NCBI RefSeq assembly: GCF_938018035.1
Contig: NZ_CALIJF010000377.1
Location: 1 to 7,726, forward strand
Source: an uncultured Campylobacter sp.
GTDB lineage: Bacteria; Campylobacterota; Campylobacteria; Campylobacterales; Campylobacteraceae
Direction of reading: 5' to 3'
DNA: 7,726 nucleotides
In this document: positions 1 to 6,162 of the stretch, piece by piece
Numbering within the stretch: position 1 is the stretch's first letter
How the letters are laid out: the number at the start of each line of letters is the position of its first letter
Program-made: the position numbers and the translations under genes
Notes under the pieces: model-generated
What the model was told of the DNA's origin: nothing
Database searches by the model: none
What the model saw: only the letters and a program-made list of their open reading frames with translations

Positions 1-434
1 CAGGATTCTTTATATATTTCCGACTCTCGCAAAATAAGATCGTCTTTGCATGTATCGCAAGCTTTTTTAAAGTACTGCGCGGCTTTGCTTTTATCGTTAG
101 CATTGTAGTTAAATGCCGCAAAATTGAAGCAACTCATTAGCTCGCCTGCTAAATCGCAACCTTTTTTATCATAAACCGCCGCTTTTGTTTTATCCATTGC
201 TACGCCGTCCCCGTTACCGTACATATCCGCTAGCATACCGCACGCTACTCCGTCTCCTCCGTCGCAAGCTTTTTCAAACAGTTTAAACGACGTAGCATTG
301 TCTTCGCATAATAAGCCAGCTTTGTAGCAAGACTCCATATTGCCGTCATTGCACTCCTTTTCGAACTTTTCAAACTCGGACGCTCCTAACGCAAAGCAGG
401 CGATAAGCGCCAACGCAAATAGTGATTTTTTCAT
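1..434 (-). CDS. Secreted cysteine-rich Sel1-like repeat protein (Hcp-type), C-terminus missing
   Basis: The gene starts at the ATG at 434 and runs off the left edge after 144 codons. Upstream, AGAAAGGA gives a good ribosome site. The product begins with a short basic and hydrophobic signal (MKKSLFALALIACFALGA), with likely cleavage after ALGA; LIAC at residues 10-13 also fits a lipobox, but the hydrophobic stretch before it is short, so lipidation is uncertain. The mature part has helical repeats with cysteines spaced eight or nine apart (C28/C36, C57/C65, C93/C102) and motifs such as LFEKACDGG, ACGMLADMYGNGDGV and YFKKACD. This is the signature of Sel1/TPR-like repeats in Helicobacter cysteine-rich proteins, where paired cysteines bridge the two helices of each repeat. 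Family membership is clear. The role is unknown; such proteins are secreted or periplasmic and probably mediate protein contacts. A G-rich tract sits at its promoter. Confidence 0.88.
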   Translation of the reverse strand, partial: MKKSLFALALIACFALGASEFEKFEKECNDGNMESCYKAGLLCEDNATSFKLFEKACDGGDGVACGMLADMYGNGDGVAMDKTKAAVYDKKGCDLAGELMSCFNFAAFNYNANDKSKAAQYFKKACDTCKDDLILRESEIYKES

Positions 435-448
435 TTAGTATCCTTTCT

Positions 449-473
449 GGGTAAAATTTGGCTAATTTTACCC
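449..473. promoter_or_regulatory. Inverted repeat at the Sel1-protein promoter
   Basis: Two perfect 10-bp arms (GGGTAAAATT at 449-458 and AATTTTACCC at 464-473) flank a 5-bp centre. The repeat covers the predicted -10 box of the minus-strand Sel1-type gene and ends just before its ribosome site. It could be an operator or a 5'-leader hairpin. It lacks a following T run on either strand, so a terminator is less likely. Confidence 0.5.
465..470 (-). promoter_or_regulatory. Predicted -10 box of the Sel1-type gene
   Basis: On the minus strand TAAAAT lies 30 bases upstream of the ATG at 434, leaving a leader of about 24 bases that contains the AAGGA ribosome site. Campylobacter sigma-70 promoters are recognised mainly by the -10 box, so the absence of a clear -35 is expected. 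The G-rich tract abuts its upstream side. Confidence 0.45.
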
Positions 474-487
474 CCCTCCCCTCCCCT
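471..487. repeat. C6-T-C4-T-C4-T tract (G-rich on the minus strand)
   Basis: Three runs of C (6, 4 and 4) are separated by single T bases. On the minus strand this gives three G runs directly upstream of the predicted -10 box of the Sel1-type gene. Such tracts are prone to slippage and may form unusual DNA structures. There are only three G runs, so an ordinary four-run intramolecular G-quadruplex is not guaranteed. Confidence 0.8.
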
Positions 488-591
488 AAAAAATTGATTA
501 AATTTATTCCAAATTTTAACGAGGCGGCGAGAATTTAACGGCCGCGGATCCACTAAGCCCGCTCAAAATTTAAATTTTACCTGGATTGAGC

Positions 592-597
592 TATAAT
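592..597 (+). promoter_or_regulatory. murI promoter, consensus -10 box
   Basis: A perfect TATAAT predicts transcription starting near 604 and a leader of about 24 bases before the TTG at 628. A further upstream TTG at 586 would lie outside this transcript, which helps settle the murI start. Confidence 0.65.
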
Positions 598-627
598 CGC
601 GCATTAAATTTAACCTTGGATAAAGAT

Positions 628-1947
628 TTGAAAATAGCGTTTTTTGACTCGGGTATCGGCGGACTAAGCGTGCTAGCCGAGGCTTTGCGGCGGTTTAGAG
701 GGGCGGAGTTTTTGTATTTTGCCGACGAGGATCACGTCCCATACGGCACGAAAAGTAGGGCCCAGATCGTGCGGCTAAGCCTTGATGCGGTCGGGTTTTT
801 GGTCTCGCGCGGTGCGGACGGGGTCGTCGTTGCTTGCAACACCGCCACGAGCGCGGCTATCTCGGAGCTTCGCGGCGCATTTAGCGTGCCTGTGATCGGC
901 ATGGAGCCCGCCGTCAAGCTCGCCGCGGACAGCTTCGGCTCGCGCCCGACGCTGCTCATCGCCACGCCGCTAACGATCGCGGGTGAGAAGCTCGCACGCC
1001 TCGTTGGGCGGCTGGAGTGCGAGACGTGGAGTCTGCCGCTGCCTCGCCTCGTGGAGTTTGCGCAGGATTTGGAGTTTGACTCGCCTGCGGTTCGGGCGTA
1101 TCTGAGCGAGGAGCTAGCTAAATTTGAGCTTGAGCGCCTCGGTTCGCTCGTGCTTGGTTGCACGCATTTTAACTATTTCAAGGACGTTTTGCGCGAAATT
1201 TTACCTCCGCACGTGCGTATCATCGACGGTATCGACGGCACGCTAAACCGCCTTGCAAGCGAGCTGGGCGGGTGGCTAAAACTCGCGTGCGGCGAGGATT
1301 TGCCCTCGCGTGCAGCTAAATTTAACGCGGACGGCGAGAGCATAAAAGGCAAGAACAAGCGGGGCGTAGAAGGTCGCGATAATAGCGGCGGTGGGCGCGA
1401 CACAGAAAGTTGCGGCGAGAGCAAGCCCGATATGATAGAGCAAGGTATGAGCGGACTTCGTGCAGTGTCGTGCGGCGCCAGAGAAAACGGCGCAGTGGGG
1501 TATGATGAGTTTTCTAACGCGGATGAGCGCGGCTTCGGCATGGATACTTCGCGCGACGTAAAATCGCAGGTTTGTGCGGATAAATTTGACGCAGACGGTG
1601 ATATAAAATTTAGCGCAAATTCGCAAACGGGCGAACTTGATGCCCGCGAGCGCGACGGCAGGCTGGCAGGCGATGCGCACAGCGTAGAGCAGTGCGACGA
1701 AGACAAATGCCGCATGTCGCCACGCGCCGTAGCTGCGAATTCGCAGCTCAAGCTTTATTCTCGAGGTGGCGCGGATTTGTCCTTGGAATTTGAGCCGCGA
1801 AGCGAAGAGGCGGGTATTTCACGAGTGAATTATCCAAACGGCAACAGCGTGGAGTATTTTTATTCGGGCAGGGCGCTAGATGCGGCACAGCTGTGCAAGG
1901 TGGAAATATTTTTAAAGCGGCTCGATGCGATGCGAGCAATCGACTAG
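628..1947 (+). CDS. murI: Glutamate racemase with a long hydrophilic insertion
   Basis: MurI interconverts L- and D-glutamate in the cytoplasm and supplies D-glutamate for peptidoglycan precursors. I start it at TTG 628, giving 439 residues and the normal family opening MKIAFFDSGIGGLSVL; a weak TTGGA ribosome site lies 7 bases upstream. Signature features are DSG at residues 7-9, DHVPYGTK, the first catalytic cysteine C70 in VVACNTATS, the conserved VIGMEPAVK, and the second catalytic cysteine C178 in VLGCTHFNYF. The alignable core runs to about residue 220 (IIDGIDGTLNRLASEL), and a typical terminal strand returns near the end (VEYFYSGRAL). Between them lie roughly 150 residues (about 222-372) rich in G, D, E, S and K with no hydrophobic core, probably disordered. 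Usual racemases are about 250-280 residues. Catalytic residues are intact, so I expect activity; this is inference. It appears monocistronic. Confidence 0.93.
   Translation: MKIAFFDSGIGGLSVLAEALRRFRGAEFLYFADEDHVPYGTKSRAQIVRLSLDAVGFLVSRGADGVVVACNTATSAAISELRGAFSVPVIGMEPAVKLAADSFGSRPTLLIATPLTIAGEKLARLVGRLECETWSLPLPRLVEFAQDLEFDSPAVRAYLSEELAKFELERLGSLVLGCTHFNYFKDVLREILPPHVRIIDGIDGTLNRLASELGGWLKLACGEDLPSRAAKFNADGESIKGKNKRGVEGRDNSGGGRDTESCGESKPDMIEQGMSGLRAVSCGARENGAVGYDEFSNADERGFGMDTSRDVKSQVCADKFDADGDIKFSANSQTGELDARERDGRLAGDAHSVEQCDEDKCRMSPRAVAANSQLKLYSRGGADLSLEFEPRSEEAGISRVNYPNGNSVEYFYSGRALDAAQLCKVEIFLKRLDAMRAID
1315..1608 (+). repeat. Related short units inside the murI insertion
   Basis: A unit at 1315-1347 (encoding AKFNADGESIK) closely resembles one at 1579-1608 (encoding DKFDADGDIK). 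A third, weaker match at about 1513-1535 encodes FSNADERG. The pattern suggests that the insertion grew at least partly by duplication of a short segment and then diverged. The similarity was judged by eye. Confidence 0.5.
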
Positions 1948-1975
1948 GCTACGCGCCTGTGAGCCGCAGCGTGGG

Positions 1976-2188
1976 TTAAAATTTTATCGCATCGCGGATC
2001 ACACCATGCGACTTAAAATTTAGATACGTAGTGGATCGCTCTGCGCAAGTTGAAATTTTGATACGCTATAAATCGCAACGCAAATTAAAATTTTGACGTG
2101 TCGTAATGCAGACTAAAATTTCGGCGGGCTAAATTCGCCGTTTCGTAAATCGCGCCGCATAGATTAAAATTCCGGCGCGCTAAAATTT
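1976..2188. repeat. Degenerate periodic array of TTAAAATTTT cores
   Basis: AT cores close to TTAAAATTTT begin at about 1976, 2013, 2050, 2085, 2113, 2164 and 2180. The first steps are 37, 37, 35 and 28 bases. GC-rich spacers share pieces such as GCG, ATACG and GGATCGC/AAATCGC. The spacing and partly shared spacers suggest an old tandem repeat, but AT cores of this kind are common in this genome, so chance clustering is possible. Confidence 0.4.
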
Positions 2189-2731
2189 AACTCGGCTCGG
2201 CGATTTAGAAGCAGCTTCGCGACGGCATACGAGCAATGGCGCCTAGCCGTCGTCCAGTGCGCAAAAGTTAAAATTTTACGGGGCAAATGCTGCCTTCCGC
2301 CGCCCAGCACGTAAATTTAAGATTTAACGCACAACGCCGCCGTACGACTTGAAACAATATAGCGTGAGAAAGACGCCGTCGCTTCTTTAAATTTAATAGC
2401 GTAAGTCGAGATTGCTGTATGTGAGGAATTCCTCGCGCCGCACGAACTATTGCCGCGGATTTGAAATTTTAAATTTAAACCAGGGCTCGGATAAAGCGCG
2501 CGAAGTTAAATTTAGTGCGCCGCGCAAACCGCCGCCGAGAGAAATTTAGACTAGCCGCGCGGTGTAAATTTTAAAATGATTAAATTTCAAGGTGCCGCGA
2601 AGCCTGCAACTCTTTTCTGCGGTAGCCAAAAGCTCGCAGGCTTTAAAATTTGAAATTCCAAAATCCGTAAAGCAAGATTTCGCGCCGTATCATTTCGCGA
2701 GCAAGATTTATACCGCAAAATTCAGCGCCGC

Positions 2732-2751
2732 GCAGGGTAAATTTACCCTGC
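2732..2751. repeat. Perfect 20-bp palindrome
   Basis: The half-site GCAGGGTAAA is followed immediately by its exact reverse complement. There is no T run on either side, so it is not a standard intrinsic terminator, although it lies about 50 bases past the end of the minus-strand lipoprotein gene. A dimeric protein-binding site or a cruciform-forming element is possible. Confidence 0.7.
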
Positions 2752-2801
2752 ACCGAAGGCGCAGAGTGAATTTAGAATGTATTAAGAGTTTAAAATTTGA
2801 T

Positions 2802-3190
2802 TTATTCTATTTTAAAAGGAGTATTTGATCTTCTTATAAAAGAAGCGTCATAAGCATGTATCAAATTGACGGCTTCGACACTATTTGGATCTGCGGGTTC
2901 TTTGTCTTTATATTTTTCTATGATAGCCTTAGCTTCGTCCCAATGCTCTAGGTAGTAATCAACAGTATACGCCATACTTTTTTCCTCTACGACCGTTTTA
3001 GCGTTCACGCAATTTTTATATGAGTTGCTTCCATCTTTAAGGGTATTGAAATCACACTTTGCGTAAACCTCTTTAGCCTCATTTAGATGAATATCGTAAT
3101 ATTCCTTGGTCTTTACCTCAGTATCGTCACCGCAACCTACCAATAAAGCAGCTAACACCCCCCCCAGAGGAACATTTTGGGATTTTTCAT
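2802..3190 (-). CDS. EexN-family lipoprotein, phase-variable, out of frame in this sequence
   Basis: The best start is the ATG at 3190, preceded by AAGGAGA at a good distance. From there the frame reads MKNPKMFLWGGC and stops at 3152, because a run of eight G (3165-3158) puts the signal peptide out of frame with the rest. With nine G (or six) the product begins MKNPKMFLWGGVLAALLVGC, an ideal lipoprotein signal with lipobox LVGC and lipidated Cys20, about 129 residues in all. The mature part has two related motifs, KEYYDIHLNEAKEVYAKC and VDYYLEHWDEAKAIIEKY, which match the YYxxHxxEAK pattern of EexN-type small lipoproteins. EexN was named for entry exclusion on conjugative plasmids; chromosomal relatives are common in Campylobacter and their role is unclear. 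No conjugation gene is present here. An in-frame GTG at 3158 lacks a ribosome site and the basic signal end. Confidence 0.82.
3158..3165 (-). repeat. G8 contingency tract in the lipoprotein signal sequence
   Basis: Eight consecutive C on the plus strand are G8 on the coding strand, lying at codons 9-11 after the ATG at 3190. Eight G leads to a stop two codons later; nine G reads straight into the lipobox. Homopolymeric G tracts of this length are the classic switch of phase-variable genes in Campylobacter. Confidence 0.85.
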
Positions 3191-3219
3191 TTCATTCTCC
3201 TTGTTTGAAATTTATCGGT

Positions 3220-3225
3220 ATTTTA
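3220..3225 (-). promoter_or_regulatory. Predicted -10 box of the EexN-like gene
   Basis: On the minus strand TAAAAT sits about 30 bases upstream of the ATG at 3190, predicting a leader near 22 bases with the AAGGAGA site. It lies inside a small symmetric element (GGTA...TACC, 3217-3230). Confidence 0.45.
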
Positions 3226-3427
3226 CTACCCGTTTACTTTAAAAATTTTAAATTGCGGGCGCACGCGCCGTTTTAACGCGGCTCATTAAAATTCTGCTTT
3301 TAAAATTTGCTCGCACTTTTTGAAATTTTGTTTTAAAATTTTACTAGCGCGACGGAATTTTGCGGAGTGAAATTTCGCGAGGCAGATGAGAATTTCGCCC
3401 AGCAGAATTCCGCATCGCTGTGGAATT
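3226..3427. other. AT-core-rich spacer upstream of the lipoprotein gene
   Basis: No gene is seen. It contains a compact GGCGC/GCGCC inverted repeat at 3258-3269 followed by TTTT on the plus strand; the 2-base centre makes it a poor hairpin. Several AAATTTT cores occur at steps of about 14-22 bases between 3286 and 3360, similar in style to the array after murI. Confidence 0.4.
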
Positions 3428-3456
3428 CAAAATTTAAAAGCAAATTTAAAATTTGC
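3428..3456 (-). terminator. Rho-independent terminator of the dehydrogenase-antiporter operon
   Basis: On the minus strand, beginning 6 bases after the antiporter stop codon, GCAAATT and AATTTGC form a 7-bp stem with a 3-base loop, followed by TTTTAAATTTTG. The stem is AT-rich and so modest in strength, but position and T-rich tail fit. Confidence 0.6.
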
Positions 3457-3461
3457 GGGAG

Positions 3462-5156
3462 CTACTCCTCTATCTTTTTACCTGCGAACCGCACGAGAGC
3501 CCACGTAACGGCAAGCCCCATCGGTAGCGCGATCCAGACGCTAAGTCCTAGCGCTACGGGCAGATAACCCACTACGGTGGCGACCGCGCCGACGGATAGA
3601 GCGTAAGGCATCTGCGTCTTTACGTGCTCGATATGATCGCAGCCCGCGCCCATCGACGAAAGGATCGTGGTGTCCGAAATCGGCGAGCAATGATCGCCGA
3701 AAATCGCGCCGGTTAGCACGCCCGAGATATTTACGATCATATAGGCGTGAAGCGCATCGCCCGAAAGCCCGTAGTGAAGTCCCACAGCGTTTGCCAAAGG
3801 TATGGCTAGCGGCATTAGAATTCCCATCGTGCCGTAGCTCGTGCCCGTCGAAAAGCTAATGAACGAGCCCAGCACGAAAATCGCTACCGGAAGCAAGAAT
3901 TTCGGCGTGTTTTGACTTAGCATATCGACCAGATAGCGCGACGTGCCGAGCTCTTTGATGACGGAGCTGAGCGACCATGCAAGCAGCAAGATCACGATCG
4001 TGACGATCATCGTCTTCCACCCCTTGATCCACGTAGAGATCGCCTCTCTGACGTTAAAAATTTTGCGGTAAACGCTCATAAATATAGACACGACCGTAGC
4101 AAGAAGCGCCGCTTGAAAAAGCGCGACCGACGAGTTTGCGTTGCCGAACGTCGCCTGAAGCGTCGCAAAGCTTAGCGGAGCGGCTTTTGCGGCTGCGAGA
4201 GCATCGCCCTCAAGCTTGCTTAGCCCGCTAAAATAAAAGCTCGCAAATGCGCCGCAGATTAGCACTATAAGCGGGATGACGGCGTTTGAAGCTTGCGGCT
4301 TGATCCCCTCTTTGGGCTCTAGCGTTTTATCTTCGAGCTCGGCAATGTTGGAGTTTTTAGAATGAATTTCGCCGGTCGCTGCGCGCCTTTCGGCAGAGAG
4401 CATCGGCCCGAAATCCCTACGCATGAACGCCACGTAAACCACGAAAGCAAGCATAAAAAGATTATAGAAGCGATACGGCATGGTTTGCACGAAGATCGAG
4501 AAGGCGTTTACGTTTTGCACGCCGATCTGATCATATCCCGCTCTTATCAGAGAGACTTCGAGCCCTACCCAGGTAGAAATTAGCGCGATGCCTGCAATCG
4601 GCGCGGCGGTAGCGTCGATGATAAAGGCGAGCTTTTCGCGGCTGACCTTAAATTTATCGGTGATCGGCCGCATGACGGGGCCTACGAGCAAGGCGTTTGC
4701 ATAATCGTCGAAAAATACGAAAAGGCCCATAAACCATGTCGAAATTTGCGCCGAGATACCCGTTTTAGCGCGCTTGCTGATCCAAAGCGCCACGGCTTTC
4801 GTGCCGCCCGTCCTGCTAATCAGCGCGACTACGCCGCCGATACAAAGCACCTGCAAAAGTACGCCCGCGTTGCCTTTGCTAGCCATCGAGCCCACCACGC
4901 GCGCGACCAGATCGGTAAAGCTGCCCACAAGCGCGGAGATCGGATTGTCGTTAACGACTGCTAGCATATAGGTGCCGCTAAAAACGCCGATGAAAAGCGA
5001 TAAAATCACCTCTTTGGTGATAAAGGCAAGCGCGATCGCCACGACGGGCGGCACCAGCGTCCAGATGCCGAAAAGCTCGGCATTATGCTGTCTGGTCGCG
5101 TCATCCACCGCAAATGCGGCAACCGATAAAAACATTAGTAATATAATTTTTTTCAT
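3462..5156 (-). CDS. NhaC-family Na+/H+ antiporter
   Basis: This 564-residue inner-membrane protein belongs to the NhaC family, whose members exchange Na+ for H+; the substrate here is inferred. It opens with a signal-like segment (residues 1-16, ending AAFA), then multiple membrane segments, including about 30-65, 100-125, 138-160, 175-205, 230-246, 290-311, 345-363, 380-400, 418-457 and 515-553. Family-typical motifs are FDDYANALLVGP (149-160), DATAAPIAG (181-189), STGTSYGTMG (436-445) and GDHCSPISDTTILSS (487-501); the buried acidic and polar residues are plausible ion-site parts. A hydrophilic loop lies at about 250-289. The start ATG at 5156 has AAGGCGAG upstream. It follows the dehydrogenase stop by only 16 bases, so the two genes are probably one transcript. 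Related carriers can move organic acids (the malate/lactate type), which sequence alone does not exclude. Confidence 0.88.
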   Translation of the reverse strand: MKKIILLMFLSVAAFAVDDATRQHNAELFGIWTLVPPVVAIALAFITKEVILSLFIGVFSGTYMLAVVNDNPISALVGSFTDLVARVVGSMASKGNAGVLLQVLCIGGVVALISRTGGTKAVALWISKRAKTGISAQISTWFMGLFVFFDDYANALLVGPVMRPITDKFKVSREKLAFIIDATAAPIAGIALISTWVGLEVSLIRAGYDQIGVQNVNAFSIFVQTMPYRFYNLFMLAFVVYVAFMRRDFGPMLSAERRAATGEIHSKNSNIAELEDKTLEPKEGIKPQASNAVIPLIVLICGAFASFYFSGLSKLEGDALAAAKAAPLSFATLQATFGNANSSVALFQAALLATVVSIFMSVYRKIFNVREAISTWIKGWKTMIVTIVILLLAWSLSSVIKELGTSRYLVDMLSQNTPKFLLPVAIFVLGSFISFSTGTSYGTMGILMPLAIPLANAVGLHYGLSGDALHAYMIVNISGVLTGAIFGDHCSPISDTTILSSMGAGCDHIEHVKTQMPYALSVGAVATVVGYLPVALGLSVWIALPMGLAVTWALVRFAGKKIEE

Positions 5157-5172
5157 TTTCTCGCCTTAGAAT

Positions 5173-5919
5173 TTAATGCTTTTCGATAAAAAGCCCAGCC
5201 CAGCTCTGCTGCGTCGCCATCGCCTCTACGACGTTGATATTGACTCGGTGCGGCATCGCTAGGCAGCTTAGCACGATCTGCGCGATATCCTCGGGCAGGA
5301 TCGCATCGACCCCCTCATACACGGCCGCAGCGCGCGCTAGATCGCCTTTAAAGCGCACCTCGCTAAACTCGCTCTTGCAGATGCCGGGCGCGATCTCCGT
5401 CACGCGGATGCCCGTGCCGCGCAGGTCGTTGCGGATATTGCGGCTAAACTGCTTGATAAACGCCTTGCTCGCGCCGTAAACGTGGCTACCAGCATAGGGC
5501 CACGCGCCCGCAGTCGAGCCGAGGTTGAAGATATAGCCGCTTTTGCGCGCGATCATCAGCGGCAGCACCGCCTTGGTCGAATACAGCACGCCTTTGATAT
5601 TCGTATCGACCATCGTCTCCAAATCCTCTACGGGCGTCTGCGCGATCCCCTCAAGCCCGAGCGCGAGCCCTGCATTATTTACGAGAACCTCGACGTCTTT
5701 GAAATTTTCAGGCAACGCACTCACGGCGTCAAACACCGCAGCTTTATCGCGAATGTCCGCGGCGATAATGTGCGTATTGCCTAGCTCGCTGGCTAGCTTC
5801 TGTAGCCGCTCCTTGCGACGTCCAAGCGCAACGATCTTATAACCCTGCGCGCTAAGCGCCCTGGCGATCGCCTCTCCAAAGCCGCTCGTAGCGCCCGTGA
5901 TGAATGCCGTATTTTTCAT
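5173..5919 (-). CDS. ydfG: YdfG-like short-chain dehydrogenase (NADP-dependent 3-hydroxy acid type)
   Basis: A 248-residue cytoplasmic oxidoreductase of the classical SDR family. The start is ATG 5919, preceded by AAGGGGAT; the open frame extends further upstream, but the family begins at MKNTAFITGA. Visible features are the nucleotide-binding TGATSGFG (8-15), GRR at 33-35 (basic residues after the second strand, fitting NADP(H)), NNAG (81-84), and the catalytic set N107, S135, Y148 and K152. Similarity to E. coli YdfG is recognisable throughout, for example NNAGLALG, GSTAGAWPYAG, VRFKGD and HVNIN/RVNIN near the end. YdfG oxidises L-serine, L-allo-threonine and 3-hydroxypropionate-type substrates, and reduces malonic semialdehyde; the exact substrate here is inferred. 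It is the first gene of a probable operon with the antiporter. I see no functional link between the two. Confidence 0.9.
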   Translation of the reverse strand: MKNTAFITGATSGFGEAIARALSAQGYKIVALGRRKERLQKLASELGNTHIIAADIRDKAAVFDAVSALPENFKDVEVLVNNAGLALGLEGIAQTPVEDLETMVDTNIKGVLYSTKAVLPLMIARKSGYIFNLGSTAGAWPYAGSHVYGASKAFIKQFSRNIRNDLRGTGIRVTEIAPGICKSEFSEVRFKGDLARAAAVYEGVDAILPEDIAQIVLSCLAMPHRVNINVVEAMATQQSWAGLFIEKH

Positions 5920-5955
5920 ATGATCCCCTTTGCGTAAAATTTTAAATTTAGCGCA

Positions 5956-5961
5956 ATGATA
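5956..5961 (-). promoter_or_regulatory. Possible -10 box for the dehydrogenase-antiporter operon
   Basis: On the minus strand TATCAT lies about 37 bases upstream of the ATG at 5919, followed by an AT-rich leader. It is a one-mismatch match without an extended motif, so this is tentative. Confidence 0.3.
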
Positions 5962-6133
5962 ACGCAAAACGGATTTAGAATTTATGAAATTTACTCTTGC
6001 GGCACGGGCGCGGATGAAATAATGCGAAGACATTAGCGGGTTCTCTTGCGCGCACGAACTCGCGATAGGCAGCGGATTCGGCAAGCGCACGGGCTAAATT
6101 AAAATTTTGCGTCGTTTGTTTGTCGCGGTTTGC

Positions 6134-6139
6134 TATAAT
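6134..6139 (+). promoter_or_regulatory. Extended -10 promoter of the membrane-protein gene
   Basis: TATAAT is preceded by TGC, giving a full extended -10 (TGnTATAAT), with T-rich DNA upstream. Transcription would start near 6146, leaving a short leader with AGGGAAAGG before the ATG at 6163. It is the strongest-looking promoter in the window. Confidence 0.7.
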
Positions 6140-6162
6140 TACTTAAATTTAGGGAAAGGCAA

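Larger units (their letters stand above)
1948..2801. other. Gene-poor region of about 850 bp
   Basis: I see no convincing gene on either strand. The first 240 bases hold a periodic AT-core array, and a 20-bp palindrome lies near the right end. Smaller symmetric elements include a 12-bp palindrome (GAGGAATTCCTC, 2423-2434), a CGGCG/CGCCG stem at 2122-2140, and a CGACGGC/GCCGTCG stem with a 19-base loop at 2220-2252. A weak stem (CTACGC/GCGTGG) just after murI, followed by TTAAAATTTT, might terminate murI. A GTG-started 78-codon frame at 2592-2828 lacks a spaced ribosome site and overlaps the end of the convergent lipoprotein gene, so I do not call it. Confidence 0.6.

Noticed and set aside
586..627. 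Upstream TTG start adding 14 residues to murI
   Set aside because: The TTG at 586 lies before the TATAAT at 592-597 and the extra residues precede the normal family start MKIAFFDSG.
1173..1751. Long open frames on the minus strand across the murI insertion
   Set aside because: They have no ribosome site or recognisable motif, and arise because the GC-rich insertion contains few stop codons in other frames.
2592..2828. 78-codon plus-strand frame before the lipoprotein gene
   Set aside because: It has a GTG start without a spaced ribosome site, a composition driven by AAATTT words, and it contains the palindrome and overlaps the convergent lipoprotein gene.
3256..3274. GC-rich inverted repeat followed by TTTT as a plus-strand terminator
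   Set aside because: The centre is only 2 bases, the usable stem is about 4 bp, and no plus-strand gene ends upstream.
3367..3567. 66-codon plus-strand frame overlapping the antiporter end
   Set aside because: Half of it is antisense to a solid coding sequence, it spans the terminator, and it shows no protein features.
4362..5842. Several plus-strand frames of 65-100 codons opposite the antiporter and dehydrogenase
   Set aside because: They are shadows of the minus-strand genes, with no start signals or motifs.
5920..6090. N-terminal extension of the dehydrogenase to 6090
   Set aside because: The strong ribosome site AAGGGGAT and the family start both support ATG 5919, and the extension has no SDR sequence.
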